In this document: positions 12,230 to 24,560 of the stretch, piece by piece
Position numbering within the stretch: the stretch's first letter is position 1
Layout of the letters: each line of letters starts with the position of its first letter
From: Astragalus membranaceus
Taxonomy: Eukaryota > Streptophyta > Magnoliopsida > Fabales > Fabaceae
Assembly: GCA_039519185.1 (NCBI GenBank)
Contig: CM076846.1
Span: 134,823,027-134,887,026, forward strand
DNA: 64,000 nt
Reading direction: 5' to 3'
Program-made: the position numbers and the translations under genes
Notes under the pieces: generated by a model
Told to the model about the DNA's origin: nothing
The model's database searches: none
Seen by the model: the letters and a program-made list of their open reading frames with translations, nothing else

Positions 12230-14684
12230 TGTAACGCCCCAATATTTCTAACATGTAGATAAACTGAAGTGCACGACTTAACAACAATCAGAGGACACAA
12301 TCCCTATTTAGATATTGAACATACTAAATTTTTCCGATAATAAAACATAATGTCTCGGATCAACCTGTCTTCAAGTCCATAAAATTTAACTTAGTTCTCA
12401 ACTTAAAAAGGAATACAGAGTCTATTGTTCAATATCATAACCAGAGAAGCGGAATAGGTTTATACAACTCATATCAAATACAAGTTACATAACCATAACG
12501 GAAAATAACAAGAGAAGCATAATCAGAAACTCAAGACTACAAGTCTTCGGCATCTCCATAAGCACGTCACCTACTCGTGCTGCCCTGTCTTCCTCTTACC
12601 CTGTTTCTCTGTAAAAACCAAAATAATGATAGGGTGAGATAACATATCTCAGTGAGTTCTACCGTGACCCCTCACAATCACGCGGTTCAATTATAAAACT
12701 GTTGCAACATAGTTTAATTTATAAACCACTTGCTCATATAACCGTGGCCCATCACGTACCGTGCAACCAACCACAATCTCGGCATATAATGTGCTATTCA
12801 ATTATTTTTAAGCCTCGTAAATTAATTTATAATTACAAGCTTACCAATCAAAACACAGACCGTGCAACAACCACAATCTCGGCGAATCGTGCACCCAACA
12901 TAGCATAAAATCGGTCGTGCAACAGCCACAATCCCGATAAACCCCCGCTAGTACTTTACCTAACGTGTCCAGGGCCTAGGGTAGGGGCTCATGACCTTCC
13001 CCGCCTAGTATGCTATTCGTTGGATCGTCACCCGACATTGATATAATTTATATATCATACCCGCTTTGGGCCGACTCCTATTTTCGATATAATCTATATA
13101 TCGTGGTACCATAACTGGTCTAGATGAGATTACAAATATCCTACATCAATTATGATTCAACAACGAAAACTGTTTGGATCGTTTCTTTTAGAAACCCTTT
13201 ATTTGCACACGTAAGTCCTAATTCGGTTTTTCAAAATATTTATAGGTTTGAAGACAATTTCCCAAAACCATCATGAACAATGTTTTATAAGTTATGAATC
13301 ATCACAAATGGATGGAAAGAAGATTAGAAGAGGTTTGGAATCGAAAGGAGCGGCGAAACGAAGTTTTGGCATCCGGTAACAGAAGCATGTGCACGACCCG
13401 TGCCCAGGGGCGCACGGTCCGTGTGCACTGCTTAAATCTTTTGCAGGCAATTGCGAGGAGGGCGCACGACCCGTGCCCAGGGGCGCACGGTCCGTGCGTC
13501 CTGTGCAGATTCACATTTCGCTTCGTTTAATCCGTTCTGCTTTTCCGATCTCATCCAATCTGTAATCCCATCTAAATTCCAACAACACAAACAGAATACA
13601 AACCCATTCCAGTACAATTACAATCCGCATAATACATATATATTTTTAAAAAAACCGTAAAACGTGATTATTTAGAAAAACGGTTTTCGACTCGATAAAT
13701 CCTTTGAAACGAAATCAATCCACATAAGCAGAATTTCAGTTCATTCGTAAACAATGAAACAAAACCCTACACGTGAGTAAAACTCACCTATCGTGATGAA
13801 AATCACGAAGCACCGTTGTTCAACCGATCCGTGACCTCACGAACACGATTCTAACGCGTCCACTTGCTTCCTAAACTGAATCCAAACCACTTCAGTTCCC
13901 TTCCTACTGTCCAGCTCGAATCAACCACAATGTAGCTTGCTATTGAACTCTAGAACTTAACCTTGCACCTTATGTACCACCTACAAGCTTCCATTTACAA
14001 CATGCAAGATAAAACTTCAAGGTTTGACCATGGTGGAGCTTCAAGCTCGAAAATGGTAGAATGAAAAGGATGAGGAATGAGTTTCTGAAATTGGTGTCAA
14101 TAGAAAGAGGATTGAATAAGGAAAAGAATGGTACCATTTTCACTTACATGCATCAAGAGGATTGAGACTTGCCCTATCTTCTTCTTCATCTCCACTCTCT
14201 CGAGTTCTCCCCTCTCTCTCTATTCTCTGTTTTCTGTTTTTCCTGGTTCTGTTTTCAGCAAGGTAATGTGAGAGTGTTTTGTAAAGTTTACTCAGCTGAA
14301 GGCTTTTATGAGTGGGAAAAGACTAAAGTGCCCTCCACTTAGCTTATCACCTTAGTTTACCTCTAATTAACCACTAACTCATAATTAACTTCTAAAAATT
14401 GTGGTTGTGGTCTTATGGAGTTAAGGAGTATGTTTGGTGTTGTGTAATTTGGGTTAGGGGTTTGAACGATATGGAAATGAGCAAAACGCCCTTGGCTCTT
14501 TAATTCATTCTAAATCCTTATTTTTGCCCAAGTTCTCTCTAACTTGCACTTTTAATCCTATGGTTTATCCACTAAACGTTGCTTTCTCGACTATCCCATA
14601 CCAGTGACATGATTTATTTTTCATTTGATTAATAAATCGCTCGTAATTCCATAAATTGAATTTAATGAAATTAGGGATGTTACA
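12230..14684 (-). repeat. 3' LTR of element B
   Basis: It starts TGTAACGCCCCAATATTTC and ends GGGATGTTACA, 2455 bp. It aligns along its whole length with 19190-22830 once the LINE-like insertion is removed, with scattered substitutions that suggest a modest age. It contains CG-rich dyads at 13386-13500 and a CT-rich stretch at 14180-14240. Confidence 0.9.
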
Positions 14685-14700
14685 ATCACCCCAACTTTTA
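14685..14700 (-). other. Polypurine tract of element B
   Basis: Directly next to the 3' LTR, the minus strand reads AAAAGTTGGGGTGAT before the LTR start. The same tract precedes the 3' LTR of element G at 45340-45353. It is the expected primer site for plus-strand synthesis. Confidence 0.8.
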
Positions 14701-14766
14701 AAATTTTGTCCTCAAAATTGAGAAGACATACCTCAATGGAATAGATACGGATATCGAGTCCGCAAG

Positions 14767-16190
14767 TCATCTTCCAGCTCCCATGTAGCCTCCTTCGCCA
14801 CGTTCCAGGATATAGCTAGGATAAGGTTGGAATGATAGATCCGGTCGGAGATCGATCGTTTCAATCCTCAACGGCTGATTCGGATCGGAAACATATTTTC
14901 TCAATTGAGAGACGTGGAAGACATCATGAAGATTTGATAAGGCCGGTGGCAAAGCAAGACGATAGGCAACTGGCCCAATACGCTCGATGATTTGGAATGG
15001 TCCAACATATCGAGGATTAAACTTCTTTGTTCGCAAAGCTCGACCGGTACCTATGGTTGGAGAAACTCTTAAGAATACATGATCACCAACTTCGAATTCC
15101 AACGATCTCCTTCGATTGTCAGCATAGCTCTTTTGTCGACTCTGGGCAACTTTCATTCTTTCTTGAATCAGTCGTATCTTCTCAGTAGTTTCACGAACCA
15201 TATCAGGTCCCAATAATCCATTTTCACCTATTTTCCACCAACACAATGGGGTTCTACACTTCCTTCTATATAGTGCTTTAAATGGTGCCATTCCAATACT
15301 GGAATGATAACTGTTATTATAGGCGAACTGCACCAATGGAAGATGATCCTCCCATTTCCTCCCTCTATCTAGCACACATGCCCGAAGCATGTCCTCAAGA
15401 GTCTGAATAGTTCTCTCTGTCTAACCATCAGTCTGAGGATGATAAGTAGTGCTAACAAGAACCCTTGTCCCTAATGCTTCATTCAATGCTTTCCAAAATC
15501 TAGAGGTGAACTTGGGATCTCGGTCTGACACAATACTGGTAGGGACTCCGTGTAATCTTATAATACTCTTTATATACTCCTCTGCTAGTTTGGAGACTTT
15601 GTAATTCGAGCGAACGAGAATAAAGTGTGCGGATTTAGTTAATCGATTCACCACTACCCAAATGGAATCATTACCGGCTTGTGATCTTGGTAAGCCCATA
15701 ACAAAATCCATTGACATATCTTCCCATTTCCAGATTGGCACATCAAGAGGTTGTAGATGACCAGCAGGTCTTTGGTGCTATGCTTTAACCCTTTGACAGG
15801 TTAAGCATCGAGAAACAAACTCAGCAACATCAGCTTTCATTCCAGGCCACCAATACATCTGCTTTAAATCCCGGAACATCTTGGTAGATCCAGGATGTAC
15901 GGAATATTGACTCCGATGAGCTTCTTCTAATACCTGCCTCTTAATATCCCCATTATTGGGTACAAAAATTCTACCATTGAAACAGATAACACCATCACTG
16001 TTTTCGGTAAAATTTGGTAATCCTTTCTGAGATTGCAGCTCCACGTCGACCTCTTGAGCCGTACGAATTTGATCCCTTAATACACTGGTAATCCGAATAT
16101 TCTGTAACACTAATCGGTTCCTTTTCTTTGTCACCTTGAGATTCAAGTCTCTTAAAGACTCTAATAATGCCATTTCATAAACCATTAACT
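14767..16190 (-). pseudogene. Element B integrase with GPY/F region
   Basis: Reading down the minus strand: the zinc-binding H2C2 domain (VHPGSTKMFRDLKQMYWWPG ... CLTCQRVKA, about 15780-15915), then the catalytic core with Asp in SMDFVMGLPRS, Asp in IVSDRDPKFTS, and Glu beyond a TAG stop at about 15421 where the family has Gln. The C-terminal part has the GPFQIIERIGPVAYRLALP (GPY/F) motif and LHDVFHVSQLRKYV. A second break at about 15780 separates the zinc domain from the core. The chromodomain-like tail seen in element G is lost here after ILERGE. Confidence 0.85.
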
Positions 16191-18042
16191 CTGCGGTGTG
16201 GAGAGACTTCCTGCTTAATGCATCTGCCACAACATTAGCCTTCCCGGGATGATACTTCAAATCCTTCAGAAATTCAATCAACCTTCTCTGTCTGTTGTTC
16301 AGTTCCTTCTGATCGAACAGATATTTTAGGCTTTTGTGATCATTAAAGACTTCAAAACGAGAACCATAAAGGTAATGTCACCAAATCTTTAATGTAAACA
16401 CAATAGCCGCCAACTCTAAGTCATGAGTTGGGTAATTTCGTTCATGAGGCTTCAATTGCCTGGATGCATAGGCCACAACATGTTGATTCTGCATAAGAAC
16501 ACACCCTAAACCCTTCATAGAGGCGTCACTGTAAATTTGGAATCCCAGGGAAGGATCTGGAAGAATCAGAATTGGAGCAGAAGTCAACCAAACTTTCAAT
16601 TCGAGGAAACATTCATCACAATCATTATCCCATGTAAACGGTTGATCATTGCGAGTTAACCAGGTAAGTGGGAGAACTAACTGTGAGAAGCCTTAGATAA
16701 ATCTCCTATAATAGCCTGCTAGTCCCAAGAAGCTTCTTACTTCTGTTACTGAAGTTGGTTGTTCCCAATTTAACACAGCTTCAACTTTGCTAGGATCGAC
16801 TGCTACTCCCTCCTGGGAAATGACATGACCCAAGAACTTAATTTCCGACATCCAGAAATCAAACTTCGACAGCTTTGCATATAACTTCTTTTCTCGGAGT
16901 CAATTCAAAACAAAGCGGAGATGTTGGGCATGCTCCTCAATTGTCTTTGAATATACCAAGATGTCATTGATGAAGACAACCACAAACTGATCTAGGTAGG
17001 AATGAAAAACTCGGTTCATGTAGTCCATGAATACAGCTGGAGCGTTAGTTAGACCGAAGGGCATCACTACAAATTCATAGTGTCCATATCAAGTATGGAA
17101 AGCGGTCTTCAGAATATCTAAGGCTCTTACTTTGATTTGATAATATCCCGATCTTAGATCAATTTTGGAGAATACTGCAGCGCCTCGAAGTTGATCAAGC
17201 AAATCATCTATCCTTGGTAACGGATACTTATTATTGATGGTGATTTTGTTCAATTGACGATAATCAATACATAATCTCATGCTTCCGTCCTTCTTCTTGA
17301 CTAGCAATACTAGAGCACCCCATGGAGAAGCACTCAAACGAATAAACTTCTTGGAAATTAATTCCTCAAGTTGGGATTTTAGTTCCTTTAGTTCAAGAGG
17401 AGACATCCTGTAAGGTGCTATAGATATTGGCCATGTACCCGGCACCAAATCTATAGAGAATTCTACCTCACGATCCGGAGGTAAAGAGGAAAGTTCATCA
17501 GGAAAAACATCTAAGAATTCATTAAAAACCTGGACAGACGATAAATCCAAACCAGCTTCAGTTGATGCAGATAATATAACAACAAAAGCTTCCGCACCTT
17601 GAAATAGAGACTGGCTGGCTGAAGTGAAAAAAATAACACTATCAGTTGCAGGCAGGGAATGTTCCACCACTTCAGAAGGAAACCCAATGGTACGGTTGAA
17701 GCAATCAATGGTAACATGGTTGGTAGTCATCCAATTCATTCCCAAGACGACCTCCATTCCCCTCAAAGGCAAACAGATAAAATCAACAACAAATTTCCTG
17801 CTTCCTATAGTGAGTAGACAGTGAAGACATAATGACTGGGTTCGAACACGACCTCTTGCAGCCGTAAGAATGGTTATCGGTTCAGATATGGGAGATACCG
17901 TTAATCCTAACCGTTCAACACATGCTTCAGAGATAAAACAATGAGTAGCACCAGAATCATACAGTATATTGACAGATTTATGGAAAAGAGAACCTGTACC
18001 CCTCAGGAGATTATCATCTGGCTTGATAGTTTGAGCGTCCAA
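16190..18042 (-). pseudogene. Element B protease, reverse transcriptase and RNase H
   Basis: Protease active site YDSGATHCFIS lies near 17940, followed by RT with KKDGSMRLCIDYRQLNK, FSKIDLRSGYYQI and the palm. The catalytic loop reads FINDI instead of FIDDI, so one catalytic Asp is replaced by Asn. RNase H (YSDASMKGLGCVLMQ, DLELAAIV) follows to about 16190. In-frame stops occur near 17088, 16900, 16695 and 16378. It sits after gag with a frame change. Confidence 0.88.
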
Positions 18043-19072
18043 GGTGTTGACTCAAGCCTGTCTTGGGGGCATTAGGAGATTCCAGGAAATCCTTTCTCGC
18101 CGGGCACTCATTAGCATAATGGCCCACTTCCTTGCAAAAGTAGCATTGATTCTTTACAGCTTGGCATTTACCTCTATGATTCTTCTTACAGAAAGAACAT
18201 TTGCTAGGCCTAGAAGAATCAATCATCTGCACCTGCTTTCCTTTATCCGAATTACCCTTGTACCTGGTGTTAGAAGAAGTTGATTCAGTACCCCTTTTCT
18301 TGTTCTTCCAGAAGTCCCTCTTCTCTGCATACATCCTCTTGAGATCTTCTTCAGCAGTATGAGCTTGTTGTACCAAAGTAGGATAAGTGGTCATAGCGTA
18401 AGAACTAAGACCTTGGTTCACATCACCACGAAGACCTTGTTTAAACATAATCATCTTCTACCTGTCTTTGGGGGCATGAGTTCCTACTTCATAAAATTGA
18501 GACAATCTTTCAAATTTTGCAGCATATTCCCCAACTGACATGTCCTCCTGCTTCAGATTAACGAACTCAACTTGTTTGGCAAGTCTCTGGGCATCAGGAA
18601 AGAAATGACCCAGGAATAACTCCTTAAAGTTATCCCAATTAAGAGGTGTCCCTTAAGTTTGAAGCATCCTGCGTGCATTGGTCCACCAAGTATGAGCATC
18701 TTCATCCAGAGCATTGGCAGCACAAATTACTTTCTCTGTTTCATCACATTGTAAGGTCAGAAAAATCCTTTCCATGGCATCTATCCATAAATGAGCTTTC
18801 ATTGGTCCGGATCCCCCCTTGAAGATCGGAGGATTCATTTTCAGAAACCGGGAGTACATCCTGTTAGGATCCTCGGGTGGTGGTACATTGACTGGCTCAT
18901 TCGGTTGCGGTTGGGGCACTTGATGCATCTGCTGCATTTGGGCCATTTGAGCCATCTGTTGCTGCTGCATTAGCATCATGTCATTCATCATCTTCTGTTG
19001 AGTTTCAATGACATTTTGCATCCACTCCTGATAAGGATCAATGGGTGGGTTCCTCCTACCTCTTCCAGCCAT
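18014..19072 (-). pseudogene. Element B gag
   Basis: The chosen start is ATG at 19072 (MAGRGRRNPPIDPYQEW), the usual beginning of Tekay gag, rather than the upstream ATG. A Gln/Met-rich stretch (residues about 25-55) precedes the capsid part (PPIFKGG, DAMERIF, ALDEDAHTWW). A stop at about 18653 and another near 18456 break the frame. The C-terminal part has a CCHC zinc knuckle CYFCKEVGHYANEC near 18100, preceded by a Cys-rich CSFCKKNHRGKC. The gag of element A at 22836-23220 is homologous. Confidence 0.85.
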
Positions 19073-21168
19073 GATTCTGCGAAATATGCACAAAGTATTA
19101 AATTGATCAGGCTCAATGTCTAATAGCATACTAAGAAGAATCAGACTTAGAAGACGTAAAAGGCTCGTAACATCTAAGTCCGACTAGGTACATGTAGATA
19201 CACTGAAGTGCACAACTTAACAACAATCAGAGGACACAATCCCTGTTTAGATATTGAACATACTAAATTTTTCCGAAAATAAAACATAATGTCTCGGATC
19301 AACCTGTCTTCAAGTCCATAAAATTTAACTTAGTTCTCAACTTAAAAAGGAATACAGAGTCTATTGTTCAATATCATAACTAGAGAAGCGGAATAGGTTT
19401 ATACAAATCATATCAAATACAAGTTACATAACCATAACAGAAAATAACAAGAGAAGCATAATTGGAAACTCAAGACTACAAGTCTTCGGCATCTCCATAA
19501 GCACGTCACCTACTCGTGATGCCTTGTCTTCCACTTACCCTGTTTCTCTGTAAAAACCACAATAATGATAGGGTGAGATAACATATCTCAGTGAGTTCTA
19601 CCGTGACCCCTCACAATCACTCGATTCAATTATAAAACCGTTGCAACATAGTTTAATTTATAAACCACTTGCTCATATAACCGTAGCCCATCACCGACCG
19701 TGCAACCAACCACAATCTCGGCATATAATGTGCTATTCAATTATTTTTAAGCCTCGTAAATTAATTTATAATTACAAGCTTACCAATCGAAACATCGACC
19801 GTGCAACAACCACAATCTCGGCAAATCGTGCACCTAACGTAGCATAAAATCGGCTGTGCAACAGCCACAATCCCGATAAACCCCCGCTAGTACTTTACCT
19901 AAAGTGTCCAGGGCCTAGGGTAGGGGCTCATGACCTTCCCCGCCTAGTATGCTATTCGTCGGATCGTCACCCGACATTGATATAATTTATATATTATACC
20001 CGCATTGGGCCGACTCCTATTTTCAATATAATCTATATATCGCGGTACCATAACCGGTCTAGATGAGATTACAAATATCCCACATCAATTATGATTCAAC
20101 AACGAAAACTGTTTGGATCGTTTCTTTTAGAAAACCTTTATTCGCACGCATAAGTCCTAATTCGGTTTTTCAAAATATTTATAGGTTTGAAGACAATTTC
20201 CCAAAACCATCATGAACATGTCAAAAACAATGTTTTATAAGTTAAGAATCATCACAAATGGATGGAAAGAAGATTAGAAGAGGTTTGGAATCGAAAGGAG
20301 CGGGGAAACGAAGTTTTGGCATCCGGTAATAGAAGCATGCGCACGACCCGTGCCCAGGGGTGCACGGTCCGTGTGCCATGCTTAAATCTTTTGCAGGCAA
20401 TTGCAAGGAGGGCGCATGACACGTGCCCAGAGGCGCACGGTCCGTGCGTCCTGTGCAGATTCACATTTCGCTTCGTTTAATCCGTTTCGCTTTTCCAATC
20501 TCATCCAATCCGTAATCCCATCTAAATTCCATCAACACAACCAGAATACAAACACATTCGAGTACAATTACAATCCGCCTAATACATATATATTTTTATA
20601 AAAACCGTAAAACGTGATTATTTAGAAAAACAGTTTTCGACTCGATAAATCCTTCGAAACGAAATCAATCCACATAACCAGAATTTCAATTCATTCGTAA
20701 ACAATGAAACAAAACCCTACACGTGAGTAAAACTCACCTATCGTGATGAAAATCACAAAGCACCGTAGTTCAACCGATCCGTGACCTCACGAACACGATT
20801 CTAACACGTCCACTCGCTTCCTAAACTGAACCCAAACCACTTCAGATCCCTTCCTACTGTCCAGCTCGAATAAACCACAATGTAGCTTGCTATTGAATTC
20901 TAGAACTGAACCTTGCACCTTATGTACCACCTACAAGCTTCCATTTACAACATGCAAGATAAAACTTCAAGGTTTGACCATGGTGGAGCTTCAAGCTCGA
21001 AAATGGTAGAATGAAAAGGATGAGGAATGAGTTTGTGAAATTGGTGTCAATAGAAAGAGGACTGAATAAGGAAAAGAATGGTACCAATTTCACTTACATG
21101 CATAAAGAGGATTGAAACTTGCCCTATCTTCTTCTTCGTCTCCACTCTCTCGAGTTCTCCCCTCTCTC

Positions 21169-22134
21169 GTGTTTGGTCGGCCGGGTGTTCTGCGCTTGTA
21201 TGCTTGGAGGCCATATTTTGACCCTCTCTCTGCAAAGCAAACCAATGCTCAGTGTTGGGTTTGGCTTCACGGTCTTTCCCGGGAATATTGGAGGTCAAAT
21301 ATTTTGTTTGAGATTAGTGGGAGTCTAGGTGCCCCTATTGCTTTGGATGAAGCCACTATGAAGAGGACTTTTGGTCATTTTGCTAGAGTTCTTATTGATA
21401 TTGATTTCTCTGAGAAGCTGCATGATCAATTGTTAGTAGAAAGAGAGGGGTATGCCTTTCCCATCAGGGTGGAACATGAGAGTGTCCCTCTCTTCTGCAA
21501 CTCTTGTAGTTGTATTGGTCACTCTACTCAGAATTGCAAGAAAACCGCGGAGACGGGTCCTATCAAGCTTCCTCGGAATGATAAAGGGAAGTCATTGGAG
21601 AAACCGGATAAGCCTGACGCAGGCACTGCCATACAAGACAATAGTCTGGTTTTGATATTGGATGACATTGATACCAATTGTTTCAAGAGTCTTGACAACA
21701 CTGTTATTACACCTGAAGAGATGGCTGGGGGCCATGATCTTGGTGTTGCTCACACCTGCTCCACCAAGTCCCCCACGACTAGGTTTGATACTGGTGCTTC
21801 TTACACAGTGGAGACATCCGCTTTGGGAAAAAGCTGAGCGGATATCGCAGATGAGGTGGTTGTCTCTAACTCGCAAGCAGCTATGTTCTCTCCAAACACC
21901 AAAGTTTTGATTGTTCCTGACTCAGAGGTCACGAATCCTGCAGTAAAGGATGATATGAAAATTTTAAGTAGGCTGTGGGGTGAGTCGCCAGATGATGTTG
22001 GCGATCCGGTGGTTTCTGACTCAGCGGAGAGGTACTCGGAACCGGTTGTGTCCAAGAAACAGAAGAAGAAGCAAAAAAAGACTGTTGGCTACAATCTTCG
22101 GTCTAAATCTAGTTCAATTTCTGTCACTTTCTGA
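21169..22134 (+). pseudogene. LINE ORF1-like protein, 5'-truncated
   Basis: The frame enters from the LTR and is coding-like from 21169. It contains the conserved DUF4283-type region (WVWLHGLSREYW, LGAPIALDEAT, FARVLIDID) and a zinc knuckle CNSCSCIGHSTQNC near 21500, CX2CX4HX4C in spacing, as in plant L1 ORF1 nucleic-acid-binding proteins. A TGA at 21835-21837 interrupts it; the same frame continues to a Lys-rich C-terminus (SKKQKKKQKK) and a natural stop at 22134. The N-terminus is missing. Confidence 0.75.
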
Positions 22135-22350
22135 GGTGTTGTTTATTTTCAGCCTTTTTGGCCTGTTTTGTTTGGACTGTTGGTCTGTTCTCATCCTCTG
22201 ATTGGTTTTTGGGTGCCTTTGCCCAGGTTTCCTTTTTGTTGCCTTGTTAGATTTTTCTGGCCTTGGGTTTTGGTTTGGTCCCCCCTTGGTCTTTTTACTT
22301 TTTGTAGTCCTTTTTTCTCTTTTTTAATATAATTTAGTTGCTTAAAAAAA
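21169..22350 (+). mobile_element. LINE-like insertion carrying ORF1 only
   Basis: It is flanked by a perfect 16-bp duplication AGTTCTCCCCTCTCTC at 21153-21168 and 22351-22366, and ends in a short poly(A) after 'taatataatttagttgctt'. These are hallmarks of target-primed reverse transcription. It carries the 3' part of a plant L1-type ORF1 and a T-rich 3' UTR, but no endonuclease or reverse transcriptase. It must have been mobilised in trans. The duplication is intact, so the insertion is recent relative to the LTR. Confidence 0.85.
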
Positions 22351-22835
22351 AGTTCTCCCCTCTCTCTCTATTCTCTGTTTTCTGTTTTTCCTGGTTCTGT
22401 TTTCAGCAAGGTAATGTGATAGTGTTTTGTAAAGTTGACTCAGCGGAAGGATTTTATGAGGGAAAACACTAAAGTGCCCTCCACTTAGCTTATCACCTTA
22501 GTTTACCTCTAATAAACCACTAACTCATAATTAACTTCTAAAAATTGTGGTTGTGGTCTTATGGAGTTAAGGAGTATGTTTGGTGTTGTGTAATTTGGGT
22601 TAGGGGTTTGAACGATATGGAAATGACCAAAACACCCTTGGCTCTTTAATTCATTCTAAATCCTTATTTTTGCCCAAGTTCTCTCTAACTTGCACTTTTA
22701 ATTCTATGGTTTATCCACTAAACGTTGATTTCTCGACTATCCCATACCAGTGACATGATTTATTTTTCATTTGAATAATAAATCACTCGTAATTCTATAA
22801 ATTGAATTTAACTAAATTAGGGATGTTACATAGAA

Positions 22836-23220
22836 CATCTTCTAAACTTTGAAGAATCGAAGAATTGCACCTGCTTTTCCTTTGATGAAATTATCTTAGG
22901 TCTTTGCATTCGGAGTTGATAATTCAACTACCTTCATTCCTTTCTAGTACTCTCTTTGAGATCATCCTCAGTGACATAGGCTGGTTGCCCTAAGGCAGCA
23001 TAATTGGTGAGAGTATAAGAACTGAGACCCTGAGTCATATAAGCACGAAGGCCCATCTTATATATCTGCATCTTCCATTCCTCATTCGGAGCATACTTTA
23101 CCACTTGGTAAAACTGAGACAACTTCTCAAACTTAGCGGTGTATTCTTCCACTGTCATGTCACCTTACGTGAGGATGCACCGGTTGGAGATTCCGGTCTT
23201 GGTTGAGGATTGCGTCTTGA
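22836..23220 (-). pseudogene. Element A gag remnant
   Basis: The minus strand at 23158-22934 reads MTVEEYTAKFEKLSQFYQV, then QIYKMGLRAYMTQGLSSY, homologous to the gag of element B (EYAAKFERLSQFYEV, FKQGLRGDVNQGLSSY). It is truncated at the left by insertion of element B and decays to the right. About 40% of a normal gag is visible. Confidence 0.8.
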
Positions 23221-23361
23221 TCATCCCACCATAATTCTGCTTATGATGCACTAAGTATTGAGTTGATCAGGCTCAATGTCTCTTAGCATCATAAGTATAA
23301 TTACAACAAGGACTAGCAAGGAATCGACTCAACCCTAAACTAAACTAAGTCCGACTAAGTC

Positions 23362-23380
23362 GAACCACTCTGATACCAAC
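23362..23380 (-). other. Primer binding site of element A
   Basis: The minus strand reads TTGGTATCAGAGTGG directly adjacent to the 5' LTR, complementary to the 3' end of initiator tRNA-Met, the usual primer of chromoviruses. Confidence 0.85.
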
Positions 23381-24348
23381 TGTAACACCCCCGGTATTTC
23401 TAACAAGTAGAATTACCTAAGTGTATCAATTGTAACACATCAGAGATATAAATTCCTGCTTAGATACTGAATACCACTATAAATTTTTGGTGAATAACAC
23501 CAAAATAGTCTTAATCATAAATATGACCACAACGGAAAACATACAAGAAAGAGCGGAAATAACTACATAAGGTTTACATCCGATACAAACATAATGTTAT
23601 GATACAAAGATAACAAAGGAAAACATAATCTTAAGCATAAAAGCTAAGTCTTCAGCATCCATCCGAGTACAACCTACTTGTGCCTCTTGGATCTCCTCTT
23701 TCCCTGCTTCTCTGTAAAACAACAACATATAAACAATGAGATACAATCTCAGTGAGTTCTACCGAGACCCCTAACAACGCTCTCGGTTCAATTGTGAATC
23801 CTACTTAACTTAAAACGCCACCAACTAATCCTGTGCTAAATCCCGGTGAACCATATTATAGGACTCTCTTTCATTCGTGGTTTAATTTATAACCACGTGC
23901 ATTTTATTTCAACACGACACCGACTGCAATCGAGTTCTAAATCCCGGTGAACCGTGTTATAACTCAGTATGACACCGACTGCAATCCAGTGCTCAATCCC
24001 GGTGTATCGTACAACAAAACTTTTAACATAACACCGACTGCAATCCTGTGCTAAATCCCGGTGAACCCCCTTACCAATAGTACTTTCCCTAATGGTATAC
24101 GGGCCTAGGTTTAAGGATCATGACTTTCCCGCCTAGTATGTTAATCTCGTGGGTCGTCACCCACACTCGATATAATTTATATATCCACCCGCATTGGGCC
24201 GGCTCCTATTCTCGATATAATTTATATATCCACCCGCATTGGGTCGCCTGTTTATATTCGATATAATTTATATATCGTTAATCATAGACCGGTTTAGATG
24301 AATAAGTAATAAACATCCCGCGTCAATAATTATTTTGGGGATGTTACA
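23381..24348 (-). repeat. 5' LTR of element A, internally deleted
   Basis: It begins TGTAACACCCCCGG next to the PBS and parallels 6077-7050 closely, then jumps at about 24328 to the terminal GGGGATGTTACA. About 1.4 kb of LTR, including the CG-rich dyads, is missing. The flanking ATATT duplication shows the outer end is intact. Confidence 0.85.
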
Positions 24349-24560
24349 ATATTGATCTATTGTGATAGTACCGGCCGGGCTATCACAAAGTAAATAAGAA
24401 GATCATATGATGTTTGAAGAAAATTTGGTTGATCATTTGACGACAGGATTGGCAAGAGGAATGAAACTAATGCCCATTAATTTGTCTTTATAAGGGTAAC
24501 CCGACCTAATAGACTGGAGAACCCAAGAAATAGGTTCAATGTGGTAATAACAACTTATAA
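24349..24560 (+). pseudogene. Ty1/copia remnant, right half
   Basis: After the ATATT duplication the plus strand reads IYCDSTGRAITK, then a degenerate ENLVDHLTTGLARG and DWRTQEIGSMW. These resemble the RNase H end and C-terminal tail of copia pol (normally YCDSQAAI..., NLADPLTKGL...). It is the likely continuation of the copia fragment that ends at 6076, split by element A. Frameshifts are present. Confidence 0.5.

Larger units (their letters stand above)
12230..22830 (-). mobile_element. Tekay-type Ty3/gypsy element B, nested in A
   Basis: This is a full-length but inactive element. It has a 3' LTR at 12230-14684, polypurine tract at about 14687-14699, pol at 14767-18042, gag at 18014-19072 and a 5' LTR at 19190-22830 with a LINE-like insertion. 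TSDs TAGAA lie at 12225-12229 and 22831-22835. The integrase GPY/F region and overall motifs place it with Tekay/Del chromoviruses. The PBS and the first 20 or so bases of the 5' LTR are deleted. In-frame stops interrupt gag, RT, RNase H and integrase. Confidence 0.9.
19190..22830 (-). repeat. 5' LTR of element B with nested insertion
   Basis: It is homologous to 12230-14684. The inner end is missing: sequence jumps from 'ctaagtccgactagg' (the gag leader, as in element A at 23345) directly to 'tacatgtagata', so the PBS and LTR start are deleted. CG-rich dyads lie at 20338-20452. A 1182-bp LINE-like insertion sits at 21169-22350. It ends GGGATGTTACA at 22830. Confidence 0.88.
6077..24348 (-). 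mobile_element. Tekay-type Ty3/gypsy element A, host of nested insertions
   Basis: The pieces in order are: left LTR 6077-8434 (3' LTR), pol remnants 9060-12229, gag remnant 22836-23220, PBS, right LTR 23381-24348 (5' LTR). The outer flanks carry ATATT at 6073-6077 and 24349-24353; the first T of the left LTR overlaps or has been lost. Two later insertions sit inside: a solo LTR (10175-11799) and complete element B (12230-22830). The integrase is missing between 8435 and 9059, and the right LTR has a deletion of over 1 kb. It is non-functional. Confidence 0.8.

Noticed and set aside
21112..21837. Possible host zinc-knuckle gene
   Set aside because: Flanking 16-bp duplications, a poly(A) and the DUF4283 plus knuckle arrangement identify it as a LINE ORF1; its first codons are LTR sequence.
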